NCBI RefSeq assembly: GCF_006538705.1
Contig: NZ_BJLP01000033.1
Location: 1 to 46,175 of the forward strand
Length of the DNA stretch: 46,175 nt
Reading direction: 5' to 3'
From: Cellulomonas uda
GTDB lineage: Bacteria; Actinomycetota; Actinomycetes; Actinomycetales; Cellulomonadaceae
Part shown: positions 1 to 8,212 of the stretch, one piece after another
How the letters are laid out: every line of letters starts with the position of its first letter
Position numbering within the stretch: the stretch's first letter is position 1
Program-made: the position numbers and the translations under genes
The notes under the pieces: generated by a model
Told to the model about the DNA's origin: nothing
The model's input: the letters and a program-made list of their open reading frames with translations, nothing else
Databases searched by the model: none

Positions 1-2
1 TC

Positions 3-53
3 GGCTCCATGCGCCACTACGTACCCCCGAAGCGCAACAAGCCGGACGCCTGA
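3..53 (+). CDS. C-terminal end of an unrecognised protein (cut by window start)
   Basis: An open frame enters from the left edge and ends in TGA at 51-53, giving a basic, proline-containing tail (GSMRHYVPPKRNKPDA). Too little is present to name a family. It is called coding only because the frame is open to the edge and the composition looks like a real C-terminus; it could also be chance. It points toward the tRNA gene, which is on the opposite strand. Confidence 0.4.
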   Translation, partial: GSMRHYVPPKRNKPDA

Positions 54-85
54 GGGACCGGCTCGTTGCCGATGTCCTGCATGAG

Positions 86-176
86 CGGAGGGCAAGGGAT
101 TCGAACCCTTGAGGACGAGAGGTCCCGCCCTAACGGTTTTCAAGACCGTCGCTTTCGGCCGCTCAGCCAGCCCTCC
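86..176 (-). tRNA. tRNA-Ser (anticodon UGA)
   Basis: Read on the minus strand, this folds as a class II tRNA: acceptor arms GGAGGGC (170-176) and GCCCTCC (87-93) with discriminator G at 86, a T-loop GGTTCGAATCC, a long variable arm typical of serine, and anticodon loop CTTGAAA with anticodon TGA at 140-142. The 3' CCA is not encoded (the next bases are CTC), as is usual in actinobacteria, so CCA must be added by the nucleotidyltransferase. Confidence 0.97.
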
Positions 177-368
177 TCGCCGGTCGCGACCGGCGGCCAC
201 GAGTCTCCCACAGAGGCGGTCGTGACCTGCGGGCTCGGTCGCCATGAACCGCGCACGGGTCCCCTCGCCCCCGGGGTTCGTCGGCGGGACGTATCTCCCG
301 CTCCCGTGCGGACCACCTGAGGTGCACGCGGCCTCCTCCAGCGCCGCACGACAAGTCAGGGGATTGCG

Positions 369-947
369 ATGAAGAAGTCCACCTCGGCCGCGGTAGGGAT
401 CAGCACGGTCATGCTGCTCGGCCTCGGCGCAGCCGTCCTCGCGCCGTCCTACGGAGCGTCCGGCGACGACGACGCCGCGGCCACCAAGCCGCAGAGCGCC
501 ACGATCAACGCGACCACCAGCCCCAAGGTCTGTGACGGCGGCGTCCAGAAGCGCCTGCAGGCCCGCACCCAGGTCGAGCCGTTCACCTTCGCCGGCACCG
601 CGGGCGCCGACCGCAACGTGCCCGGCGCGGGTGTCGTCGTCTACGGCCCCGCGACGGGCTACGACACGCTGCTCATCACGTTCAGCGCGGAGACCTACTA
701 CACCGGCACCGGCTGGCTCGGGCTCGAGGTGCACGACAACAACGTGCCCATCCAGCCCTACGCCAACAACGGCAGCCCGTACGCCTTCACGTCCGAGGCC
801 AAGTACACGGGCAACAGCGTGCAGTTCTGCACCAAGGTCAAGAAGGGCACCCACCGCATCCAGGTGAAGGTGAACACCACCGGCGACGCCACGACCGACA
901 GCGGCTGGATCGACGACTGGACCCTGAGCGTGCTGCGGTTCGAGTGA
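369..947 (+). CDS. small secreted protein of unknown function
   Basis: 192 aa. Residues 1-29 are a Sec signal peptide (MKKS start, hydrophobic core VMLLGLGAAVLA, probable cleavage after the YGAS region). The mature part has an acidic, Ala/Thr-rich linker and then a globular region rich in Tyr, Thr, Gly and Asn (residues ~66-192), with many beta-strand-like stretches and two cysteines (C55, C154) that could form one disulfide. No catalytic motif is recognised; the overall look is of a small all-beta extracellular domain. The start is supported by AGGGGA at 358-363, five bases before ATG. It stands alone between the tRNA and a hairpin terminator. Family not recognised. Confidence 0.85.
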   Translation: MKKSTSAAVGISTVMLLGLGAAVLAPSYGASGDDDAAATKPQSATINATTSPKVCDGGVQKRLQARTQVEPFTFAGTAGADRNVPGAGVVVYGPATGYDTLLITFSAETYYTGTGWLGLEVHDNNVPIQPYANNGSPYAFTSEAKYTGNSVQFCTKVKKGTHRIQVKVNTTGDATTDSGWIDDWTLSVLRFE

Positions 948-960
948 CCGCACCACCACG

Positions 961-994
961 CGTCGCCGGTGCATGCGGCAGTGCACCGGCGACG
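961..994. terminator. hairpin terminator between convergent genes
   Basis: Perfect 13-bp inverted repeat (961-973 and 982-994, arm CGTCGCCGGTGCA) with an 8-nt loop. It lies 13 bp after the secreted-protein stop and faces the end of the PIN gene, so it can act in both directions. There is no T-tract, as is common in high-GC actinobacteria. Confidence 0.7.
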
Positions 995-1058
995 TGCGTG
1001 TCCGACGCCCGTGTACGACGAGGGCGTCCGACGAGGGCGTCCGACGAGCGGCGCGGTG

Positions 1059-1517
1059 TCAGCGCACCAGGAAGGGCGTCTCGTCGCGCTCCCACCAGCG
1101 GTCCGGCAGACCCGGTGACACCACGTCCAACCGGTACAGCGCGGCGACCCGCGCCAGGCGCGCGTCGTACGTCGCGACCGCCCCGACGTCCGGGTGCGTC
1201 AACGCCGCTCCCGCGTGCACCGCGACGAACGGCGGCAGCACCCCCGCGACGTCCGTCGCGCGATCGACCGCCTGGTCGGACAGCCGCACGACCTCGATCT
1301 CCAGCAGCGCACGCTGCGCCACGTCACGCGCGTCGTGGTCGAGCATCCGCGCGGTGCCGCGCAGCTCGCTGACCCCCACCTGCGTCGTCAGCAGACGCGG
1401 ACCGTTGCGCCGCGCCCACGTCAGCCAGTCGGCGCGGTGCGGCGCACCGGGCAGGTACCGCGACAGCGCCGACCCGTCCGCGTACACGCGCGCACGCTCG
1501 TCGTCGGGACTGGGCAC
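1059..1517 (-). CDS. PIN-domain protein (VapC-like), possibly catalytically altered
   Basis: 152 aa from a GTG at 1515-1517. The frame is open further upstream, but that part is antisense to cvnD and reads as low-complexity Arg/Ala/Gly. Purine-rich GGAGGGGATC lies about 11 nt ahead. The fold signature of PIN ribonucleases is visible: D14 in YADGSAL, E51 in VGVSELRG and D118 in ATYDARLARVA. The acidic residue of the usual DAxHLA motif appears replaced (PPFVAVHAG, V98), so activity is uncertain. VapC toxins normally follow a small antitoxin gene; none fits in the ~120 bp upstream, so this looks orphan. It lies downstream of the conservon on the same strand but after that operon's terminator. 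Confidence 0.8.
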   Translation of the reverse strand: MPSPDDERARVYADGSALSRYLPGAPHRADWLTWARRNGPRLLTTQVGVSELRGTARMLDHDARDVAQRALLEIEVVRLSDQAVDRATDVAGVLPPFVAVHAGAALTHPDVGAVATYDARLARVAALYRLDVVSPGLPDRWWERDETPFLVR

Positions 1518-1584
1518 GGTCTCATGATCCCCTCCCGGCGCCACCGGTGGCACACGGGACCCGCGCGATCCCACGAATGCCGAC

Positions 1585-1614
1585 GGCCGGCCACCCCCGC
1601 GAGGGTGACCGGCC
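1585..1614 (-). terminator. conservon operon terminator hairpin
   Basis: Inverted repeat 1585-1596 / 1603-1614 with a 6-nt loop, 22 bp after the cvnD stop. One position (C1591/A1608) is mismatched on the plus strand but becomes a G-U pair in minus-strand RNA, so all 12 pairs form only in the transcript running out of cvnD. It separates the PIN gene from the operon. Confidence 0.65.
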
Positions 1615-1636
1615 GCCGACGGGTCCACAGCGCTGG

Positions 1637-2248
1637 TCAGCGCTGGCGCAGCCGCTCCATCGCGAGCTGCACCAGGGCGATCAGGGCCTGCTTCGTGGCC
1701 GCACGCGAACGCGCGTCCGTGTACATGACCGGGACGTGCGCCGGGATGGCGAGCGCCTCGCGGACGTCCTCGAGCGCGTGCTTCGCGACACCGTCGAAGC
1801 AGTTGACACCCACGACGAACGGGATGCCACGGCTCTCGAAGTAGTCGACCGCGGGGAAGCACTGGTCGAGGCGGTCGGTGTCCACCAGCACGACGGCGCC
1901 GATCGCGCCGCGCACCAGGTCGTCCCACATGAACAGGAAGCGGTCCTGCCCCGGGGTGCCGAACAGGTACAGCCACAGCTGGCCCGGCAGCGCGATGCGG
2001 CCGAAGTCCATGGCGACCGTGGTGGTGGTCTTGCGGTCCGACACGCCGCCGGCGTCGTCGACGCCGATCGAGTGCTCGGTCATCGCGGCCTCGGTGTTGA
2101 GGGGCTCGATGTCCGAGATGGAACCGATGAAGGTCGTCTTGCCGACGGCGAACCCGCCCGCGACGACGATCTTGACGGTGGTGGGCGCTACGGCGCCAGC
2201 GGTTCCGGCCGGAGCGGCCACCGCGGCGTCAGAGGGCGGAAATGCCAT
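1637..2248 (-). CDS. cvnD: CvnD, conservon GTP/ATP-binding protein
   Basis: 203 aa small Ras-like GTPase of the conservon family, the switch subunit that acts with CvnA-C at the membrane. The P-loop is GGFAVGKTT (residues 31-39), the G3 region is FGTPGQDRF (96-104) and the G4-like segment is VNCFD. The family replaces the canonical NKxD by NCFD-type sequences, seen here too. The ATG at 2248 is chosen over a GTG nine bases upstream because GGAGAG lies 8 nt before the ATG but almost touches the GTG. The start lies inside the end of cvnC (20-nt overlap), implying translational coupling. It is the last gene of cvnABCD. Confidence 0.95.
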   Translation of the reverse strand: MAFPPSDAAVAAPAGTAGAVAPTTVKIVVAGGFAVGKTTFIGSISDIEPLNTEAAMTEHSIGVDDAGGVSDRKTTTTVAMDFGRIALPGQLWLYLFGTPGQDRFLFMWDDLVRGAIGAVVLVDTDRLDQCFPAVDYFESRGIPFVVGVNCFDGVAKHALEDVREALAIPAHVPVMYTDARSRAATKQALIALVQLAMERLRQR

Positions 2249-2606
2249 TGAGAACACTCTCCAGCACGCTCAGGGACAGGGCGGGGGACTCACCGGTGTT
2301 GACCTCGACCGGCTGAGAGGTGTGCACACGCACGAGCTGGTGGTCGGACATGTCCGAGACCAGGATCCTGATGACACCGATGGGCAGGTGCAGCAGCGCC
2401 GACAGCTCCGCGACCGAGATGTACGTGCTCGCGGCGTGCTGGAGGATCGCACGCCTCTCGGGGGGCAGACCCTGACTCGACACTGCATCCGGCAGCGCCT
2501 CGACCAATGCCTCGAGCGGCAGGTCGGAGCGCGCCGAGCGCACGCGCCCGCCGGTGACGGCGTAGGGCCGTACCGTCCGGGCGACGTACTCGATGTGCTC
2601 ACTCAT
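2229..2606 (-). CDS. cvnC: CvnC, DUF742 family protein
   Basis: 125 aa, the usual length for DUF742. The family signature VRPYAVTGGR is at residues 12-21, followed by a winged-helix-like region (AASTYISVAELSALLHLPIG) and VRILVSDM. DUF742 proteins occur almost only as the third gene of conservons, where they form a complex with the roadblock protein and the GTPase. Start ATG at 2606 follows the cvnB stop by 13 bp; the end overlaps cvnD. Function inside the complex is not established biochemically for this copy. Confidence 0.95.
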   Translation of the reverse strand: MSEHIEYVARTVRPYAVTGGRVRSARSDLPLEALVEALPDAVSSQGLPPERRAILQHAASTYISVAELSALLHLPIGVIRILVSDMSDHQLVRVHTSQPVEVNTGESPALSLSVLESVLNGISAL

Positions 2607-2619
2607 GAAGACATGCTCC

Positions 2620-3069
2620 TCAGACGGCGGGGGCTCGGGTAGCGCCGTCGACGGGGAGCTGGCCGCGCATCTCGGAGATGAGCTGCGGGGTCAGCGTCGC
2701 CTCGGTGCGGGACACGAGCATGGCCATCTCGTATCCGATGAGGCCGACGTCGCAGCTCGAGTCGGCGACCACGGCGAGGACGGAGCCGTTCGAGACGGTC
2801 ATGAGGAAGAGGAACAGAGAGTCCATCTCGATGATCGCCTGACGCACCTCCCCCGCACGCAGCTGCCGCGACGCGCCGCGGGTCAGGCTCGACATGCCGG
2901 AGACGATGGCCGCCAGCTGGTCGCCGCTGGTGCGGTCCAGCTGTTCCGACATCGCCATGAGAAGACCGTCGGCCGACACCACGAGCGTGTGGCGAGTGCC
3001 GGGCACGGTCCGGACGAAATTGTCCAGGAGCCAGCCGAAGTTGGCTGCCTCGGTGCTGAGCGCGGTCAC
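2620..3069 (-). CDS. cvnB: CvnB, roadblock/LC7 domain protein
   Basis: 149 aa from GTG at 3067-3069, preceded by AAGGAGG about 5 nt upstream; the longer open frame upstream is unsupported. The roadblock/LC7 fold (residues ~5-115) is recognisable in NFVRTVPGTRHTLVVSADGL, QLAAIVSGMSSLTRGA and IIEMDSLFLFLMTVSNGSVL, as in MglB-like and conservon B proteins. These proteins bind and regulate the partner small GTPase, here CvnD. It sits 82 bp after cvnA and 13 bp before cvnC on the same strand. Confidence 0.95.
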   Translation of the reverse strand: MTALSTEAANFGWLLDNFVRTVPGTRHTLVVSADGLLMAMSEQLDRTSGDQLAAIVSGMSSLTRGASRQLRAGEVRQAIIEMDSLFLFLMTVSNGSVLAVVADSSCDVGLIGYEMAMLVSRTEATLTPQLISEMRGQLPVDGATRAPAV

Positions 3070-3151
3070 ACTTCCTCCTTGCTGGTGCAGTCGACGACTG
3101 CGGGATCGAACGTCCCCACGACGGGGGCGATGGTGGGAACGACGGCCGGGG

Positions 3152-6100
3152 TCACGACGTGCTCCTCGGCGACTCGCCGGAGCCGGCGGCCTGGCGGCCG
3201 CGCGACGTCCCGGACTGGAAGCTCGACAGCCGGCTGCGCAGCTCGTTCGCGTCGCGCTGGACCGGGGCGGTCGACTCGGAGGTCTCGGGAGCCGTGGCCG
3301 GGACGGCCGTCGGCACACGCTTGGTGAGCTGCTCGCCCGAGCGGGCGACGCTCGGACGGTACGCCGAGAGCTGGCTCAGCTCGGACAGCGCCTGCTCCTG
3401 GATGTCGGAGCGCAGCGCGAGCATCGCGGCCACGTTGTCGTCGAGCGTCCCGATGCGCGGGGCGACCGACGGCGGCACGACCGGGTGCGGCACGTCCACC
3501 GCGGGCGCTGCCGACGCGGCGGGCCGGCTGGTGGCGGCCCACTCCGGCGGAGCCCACGAGCCCGACGACGCGGGCACGGCGGCCGGCACCGCGGCGGCCG
3601 GGGCCGGCGGCTCGGGCGCGGACCAGGCCGCGGGCTCGACCCGGGCCGGGACCTCGGGCTGGACCGACGCGGGCGCCGACCAGTCGACGGACGGAGCGGC
3701 GACCGGGGACGGCGCGGCGGCCGACGCGACCTCGGTCGGGCCCGTGTCGCCCTTGCGGCGGCCGAACAGGCCCCAGCGCTTGCGCGAGCCCTTCTCCTCC
3801 GCGGGCTGGTGCTCGGCCTCGCCGATCCCCTGGACGCCGAACCCGGCGGGGGCACCCCACGCCGGCGCGGCAGGCTGCTCCGCGACGGGCTGCGGGACGG
3901 CCGGGGCGACCGGCTCCACGGGCGCGGGCTGCTGCGCGTACGGCTGCTCCGCCGGGGCGGGGGCGTACGCCGGCGCGACCTCGGCCGGGGCGTCCGACTC
4001 CGCGAGCGACGGCCAGGCGGGTGCACCCCACGCGGGCGTCGTCTCGGCCCAGACCTGCTCGCCCTCGGGGGCGGCCTGCGTCTCGGCGGGCTCGTCCGCG
4101 ACCAGCGACGGCACCTCGAACGACGAGGCCTCGACGGCCGGCTCGGGCTCGAGCGCCGGCACGGCCTGCGCCGCGGGCTCCTCGACGACCGGGACGGCGC
4201 CGGTGACGGACTCCCACGACGGCGCCTGCCAGGCAGGCTGCCACGCGGGCTCCTCCGCGACCGGCTCGACGGCCTCGGCCTCGGCCTCGGCGTGCGTCTG
4301 CTCCGCCTCGTACGACTCGGGCTCGGCCTGCGCGACGACGGGCTCGTACGCCTGCTCGGCGGCGGGCTCGTACGCCTGCGCGGCGACCGGCGCGTACGGC
4401 TGCTCCGCCTCGGGCGCGGCCTCGGCGACGACAGGCTGCGCGCCCGTGTGCCAGGCGCGGGCCTCGTCGAGCGTGCGCTCGAAGTCGAACGGCTCGGCAG
4501 CGGCCGCACGGCGGCGCGCGCCGGACCAGCCGGCGTAGCCGCTGTACGACGTGAACGACACGCGCGGTGCGGGTGCCGGCTCCTCAGGCGCGGACTGCGC
4601 CGCCGGGGTGTCGGACCAGGACTCGGCCTGCGGCTGCGCGTACGCGGCGGGAGCGGACTCCTGCTCGCCCCGCGACGCGAGCGTGTGCGACGCGCCGTCG
4701 TACGAGGCGGGCTGGTACGCGGCCGGCTCGTACGAGGGCTCCTCGTGCGACGGCTGCTCGTACGAGGGCTGCTCGTAGGACGGCTGCTCGTAGGACGGCT
4801 GCTCGTAGGACGGCTCGGACGACGGCGCGTCGGTGGCGGCCTCGTAGCTCGTCGGCTCGTACGCCGCAGGCTCCGAGACCTGCTCGGCGACCTGCTCGTC
4901 GGCCTCGACGGGCTGCTCGTAGGAGAGCGGCTCGTACGCGGCGGGCTCGAACGACGGGGGCTCGTACGACGCGGGCTCGAAGGACGCGGGCTCGAACGAC
5001 GCCGGCTCGAAGGACGCCGGGGCGGCGACCTCGGGCTCGTCGGCGGCCTCGGCGGGCGCGGCGTCGAACGACGCGGGCTCGTACGCGGCCGGCTCGTCAG
5101 CGGCCGGCTCGAACGACGCGGGCTCGTACGCGGCGGGCTCATACGCGGTCGGCTCGGGCGAGCTCGGCTCCGCCGGGCTCTCGAAGGACGACTCGTACGG
5201 CGCCGACTCGTGCGACGCCGACTCGAACGACGCCGGCTCGTACGCGACCGGCTCGAACGACGGCGCAGGCTCGAACGACGCGGGCGCGTACGCCGCGGCC
5301 TCGGGCTCGGCCGGCCGGTCCTCGTCGGACGCGAACGTCGGGGCCCACGGCTGCTCGACGTCCGCGGGAGCGGCCGCCTCGGCGTGCGCGGGCTCGGGCT
5401 CGTCGTCGGGGACCAGGCCGGGCACCTCGGTGACGGGCTGCGCGGCGTCGGGCGTCCACGGCTCGTCGTCGTCCTCGACGAGCGCGGGGACCTCGGGCGC
5501 GGCGGGCTGCTGCAGGCCGTGCGCGCCGAGCGACATCCACGGCGCGCGGACCTGGTCGCTCACGCCGCCGTCGCCACCCTCGACGATCGCGTTGCGCGTG
5601 CGGAACCCGGAGAACAGGCCGGCACGGGCTGCGGGCGAGGGGATGCTCGGCGTTTCCTCGCGCGGCGCGACGGGCTCGGCGGCCGGCGCGGGTGTCGGGG
5701 CCGCGGCGGGGGCGGAGGACCGCGCGGCACGGCTGGGCAGACCCGAGCCGGACGTGGCCTGCTGGACCGCGGGCGCCCAGTCGGGGGCCGCGGCGGACAG
5801 GTCGGGCGACAGGGACGGGACGGCGGTCTCGGGCAGGACGATCGCGTTCTCGTCGAACGTCTTGCGCGGACGTGCGGGCAGCTCACCGCCGCCGCGGGTC
5901 GGGAGGCCGGAGCCGCCGAGCTGCGGGACGGGGATGGGCGCGGAGTCGGCGGTCGGCTCGCTGCCGTCGCCGCGGCGACGACGCGGCAGGCCGAGCGAGG
6001 TCTCGCCGTCGGTCAGCGCGGCGAGGTCGACGGGGGCGACCTCGGGCGCCGCGGCGGCGTCGTGCTGGACCGTCTCCGCGACGGAGCCGGGGGCACCGTA

Positions 6101-7969
6101 GGAGGACACCTCGGTCGTCGCGAACAGCGAGGCGGGCAGCAGCACGGTCGTGTCGGTACCCGTGCCGCCCTCGGCCTTCGACAGGCGGACCGCGGCGCCG
6201 AGCTTCTGGGCGATGCGGCCCACCACGAACAGGCCCAGGCGCTGGGCACCGAGCGCGTCACCGGCGCCGGAGGAGATGATCTTGGCGTTCGCGGCCTCGA
6301 TCTCCTCCTCGGTCATGCCGAGGCCGTGGTCGCGGATGCGGACCGCGACGAACTGCCCGGACACGCCGGTGGTGACGGTGACGGGCGTCTCCGGCTCGGA
6401 GAAGACGGTCGCGTTCTCGAGGAGCTCGGCGAGCATGTGCGCGGCGGGCAGCGCGTTGAAGCCGAGCATGTGCGGGTCGACCTGCAGGTCGAGCTCGATG
6501 CGGTCGTACTGCTCGATCTCGGAGGACGCGGTGCGGATCACGTCGGACAGCGGCATGGCGTCGCGCAGGCGACGGCCCGAGTCGATGCCCGCGAGCACGA
6601 GGAGGGACTCCGCGTTACGACGCATCCGGGTCGCGAGGTGGTCGAGGCGGAACAGGTTCGCGAGGGTGTTGGGGTCTTCCTCACTGCGCTCCAGCGAGTC
6701 GATGAACGACAGCTGGCGGTTGAGGAGGACCTGGTCGCGGCGGGCGACGTTGACGAACATCTCGGCGATGGAGCCACGCAGGGCGGCCTGCTCCTGCGCG
6801 ACGCGCACGGTGGTCGCGTTCATCGAGTTGAACGCCTGGGCCAGCCGGCCGACCTCGTCGCGCGAGTTCACGGGGATCGGGTCGAGCTGCACGTCCGGCT
6901 GCTCACCGGGGGTGGCCACCTGCTCGACGATCCGCGGGAGGCGCTCACGGACGTCGGACGCGGCCGAGGTCAGTCGCCGCAGCGGGTTGACGATCGACCG
7001 GGACACGAGGAGGGCGAGCAGGAAGGACAGGACGGCGGCGAGCAGGGTCGCGGCGATGGTGACGTAGAACCGCTGCAGTGCGGCGTCCACGTCGGCGTTC
7101 GCGAGCGAGCGCGCGTGGTCGATGGTCGTGCCGGCGAGCTCGACGAGCTGCGTCGTCTGCGTCTCGACCTCGCCCGCGTACGCGGCGGGGTCGACCTGGG
7201 CGACGGCGTCCTGGTCACCCGAGGCGAGCAGCGCACGCTGGGCGATGAACGCCGACGAGGGCTGGCCGGTGGGCAGCGTCAGGTCGACGCCGGACATGCG
7301 GTTGAGCGCGACGGCGGCCTGGGTACGGCTGGACTCGACCTGGTCGATCTTCTCCTGGTAGACCGCGCCGAGGGCGGGGCTGATGACGCCGCCGAGGAGC
7401 GACGACCCCTGGATCAGCTCGCCGACGAGGTCGGTCGACGTCTGCGACAGCTGCCGGTACGCGGTGACCGACGCGGCGACGTCACGGTTGGGGAAGACCT
7501 CACCGAGCTGGGCGACCAGCTCGAGCTGGCCGTTCTCGATCGTCTGGAAGTTCGCCCGGACCACGGAGGACACACCACCGCGCTCGACCGCGAGCCGCGC
7601 GGCGGGCAGCGTGGTCTCGTAGTCCGCCTGGACGGACTGGAACTGCTGGACGAGCGCGTCGGGGAACCGCTCGAGCGGCAGGTCCTTCGTGATCTCCCGC
7701 ACCTCGGCGAGCGCCTGGTCGGTCGCGGCCTGCGCCGCGGCGATCGCCTCGGCGTCGCGGGACGTCATCGACACGATGTACTCGTTGTCGATGGCCTGGC
7801 CGAGGGGCTGGTACGCGCGGAGCGTGTTGGTGACGCTCTCCGTGGCGCGCGCTTCCTCGAGGTCGTCGAACGCGCTCGCGGTGATGTAGACGCCGAGCAG
7901 GACGAGCACGAGCATGGGGACGGCAAGTACGGCCAGCACCTTGGCTCTGATGCCAAGTCGTCGCAGCAT
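3152..7969 (-). CDS. cvnA: CvnA, nitrate/nitrite-sensing-type histidine kinase with giant C-terminal tail
   Basis: 1,605 aa membrane sensor kinase, first gene of the conservon. Transmembrane helix ~10-32, extracellular helical NIT-type sensor ~45-290, second helix ~300-322, HAMP-like linker (RDEVGRLAQAFNSMN), dimerisation helix with LFRLDHLATRMRRN, and an ATPase domain with N-box ENATVFSE, G1 box RDHGLGMTEEE and GLFVVGRIAQKLG, ending near residue 610. The remaining ~985 residues are Pro/Ala/Glu-rich and disordered-looking, with degenerate five-residue repeats such as ASFEP, AAYEP and SYEQP (about residues 880-1100). A conserved-looking helix (LRSDIQEQALSELSQLSAYR) and an RSRLSSFQSGTSRGR motif follow at the extreme C-terminus. 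Family members are commonly 700-1,100 aa, so this tail is long. ATG follows AGGAAGGG. Confidence 0.93.
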   Translation of the reverse strand: MLRRLGIRAKVLAVLAVPMLVLVLLGVYITASAFDDLEEARATESVTNTLRAYQPLGQAIDNEYIVSMTSRDAEAIAAAQAATDQALAEVREITKDLPLERFPDALVQQFQSVQADYETTLPAARLAVERGGVSSVVRANFQTIENGQLELVAQLGEVFPNRDVAASVTAYRQLSQTSTDLVGELIQGSSLLGGVISPALGAVYQEKIDQVESSRTQAAVALNRMSGVDLTLPTGQPSSAFIAQRALLASGDQDAVAQVDPAAYAGEVETQTTQLVELAGTTIDHARSLANADVDAALQRFYVTIAATLLAAVLSFLLALLVSRSIVNPLRRLTSAASDVRERLPRIVEQVATPGEQPDVQLDPIPVNSRDEVGRLAQAFNSMNATTVRVAQEQAALRGSIAEMFVNVARRDQVLLNRQLSFIDSLERSEEDPNTLANLFRLDHLATRMRRNAESLLVLAGIDSGRRLRDAMPLSDVIRTASSEIEQYDRIELDLQVDPHMLGFNALPAAHMLAELLENATVFSEPETPVTVTTGVSGQFVAVRIRDHGLGMTEEEIEAANAKIISSGAGDALGAQRLGLFVVGRIAQKLGAAVRLSKAEGGTGTDTTVLLPASLFATTEVSSYGAPGSVAETVQHDAAAAPEVAPVDLAALTDGETSLGLPRRRRGDGSEPTADSAPIPVPQLGGSGLPTRGGGELPARPRKTFDENAIVLPETAVPSLSPDLSAAAPDWAPAVQQATSGSGLPSRAARSSAPAAAPTPAPAAEPVAPREETPSIPSPAARAGLFSGFRTRNAIVEGGDGGVSDQVRAPWMSLGAHGLQQPAAPEVPALVEDDDEPWTPDAAQPVTEVPGLVPDDEPEPAHAEAAAPADVEQPWAPTFASDEDRPAEPEAAAYAPASFEPAPSFEPVAYEPASFESASHESAPYESSFESPAEPSSPEPTAYEPAAYEPASFEPAADEPAAYEPASFDAAPAEAADEPEVAAPASFEPASFEPASFEPASYEPPSFEPAAYEPLSYEQPVEADEQVAEQVSEPAAYEPTSYEAATDAPSSEPSYEQPSYEQPSYEQPSYEQPSHEEPSYEPAAYQPASYDGASHTLASRGEQESAPAAYAQPQAESWSDTPAAQSAPEEPAPAPRVSFTSYSGYAGWSGARRRAAAAEPFDFERTLDEARAWHTGAQPVVAEAAPEAEQPYAPVAAQAYEPAAEQAYEPVVAQAEPESYEAEQTHAEAEAEAVEPVAEEPAWQPAWQAPSWESVTGAVPVVEEPAAQAVPALEPEPAVEASSFEVPSLVADEPAETQAAPEGEQVWAETTPAWGAPAWPSLAESDAPAEVAPAYAPAPAEQPYAQQPAPVEPVAPAVPQPVAEQPAAPAWGAPAGFGVQGIGEAEHQPAEEKGSRKRWGLFGRRKGDTGPTEVASAAAPSPVAAPSVDWSAPASVQPEVPARVEPAAWSAPEPPAPAAAVPAAVPASSGSWAPPEWAATSRPAASAAPAVDVPHPVVPPSVAPRIGTLDDNVAAMLALRSDIQEQALSELSQLSAYRPSVARSGEQLTKRVPTAVPATAPETSESTAPVQRDANELRSRLSSFQSGTSRGRQAAGSGESPRSTS

Positions 7970-8037
7970 CTCGTTCCCTTCCTAGCCCGACGCGGGGACC
8001 CGTCGGCGTGGGCACGACGCCGGATGACCCGTGCTCG

Positions 8038-8043
8038 ATTATC
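8038..8043 (-). promoter_or_regulatory. candidate -10 box of the cvn operon
   Basis: GATAAT on the minus strand, 69 bp upstream of the cvnA start, is the best sigma-70-like -10 in the 243-bp divergent region 7,970-8,212. The -35 is not convincing. The region otherwise shows only an A/T-richer patch (8,030-8,070), unusual in this DNA. Confidence 0.4.
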
Positions 8044-8200
8044 GGCCGTTGGACGATCGACCATTAGCCCGCGGCAGAGTTTGCCATGGACCTCACCCGG
8101 AGGGATACGACGAACCCGGACGAGGTGCCACCGGCCGGGGACGCAATGTGGTATCGAACGGACGCCCCGCGTCCGGACCCGACGTGTCGGCGACCCCCGT

Positions 8201-8206
8201 TAGGGT
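8201..8206 (+). promoter_or_regulatory. -10 box of a leaderless gene (quinone oxidoreductase)
   Basis: TAGGGT, six bases before the GTG at 8213. A start this close to a TAnnnT box and without a Shine-Dalgarno implies that transcription begins at the start codon. Confidence 0.65.
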
Positions 8207-8212
8207 GCCCGG

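Noticed and set aside
1518..1976. N-terminal extension of the PIN gene across cvnD
   Set aside because: The extra ~150 codons are antisense to cvnD coding sequence and lack domain character; a GTG with a purine-rich upstream region fits better.
3087..3101. Small hairpin (GCAGTC/GACTGC) between cvnA and cvnB
   Set aside because: Only 6 bp with a 3-nt loop and just upstream of the cvnB Shine-Dalgarno; too weak to call a terminator, and the operon clearly continues.
2894..8203. A 1,769-codon open frame on the plus strand opposite cvnA
   Set aside because: Composition is Arg/Gly/Leu repeats mirroring the codon pattern of cvnA; no start signal or domain. It is a high-GC shadow frame.
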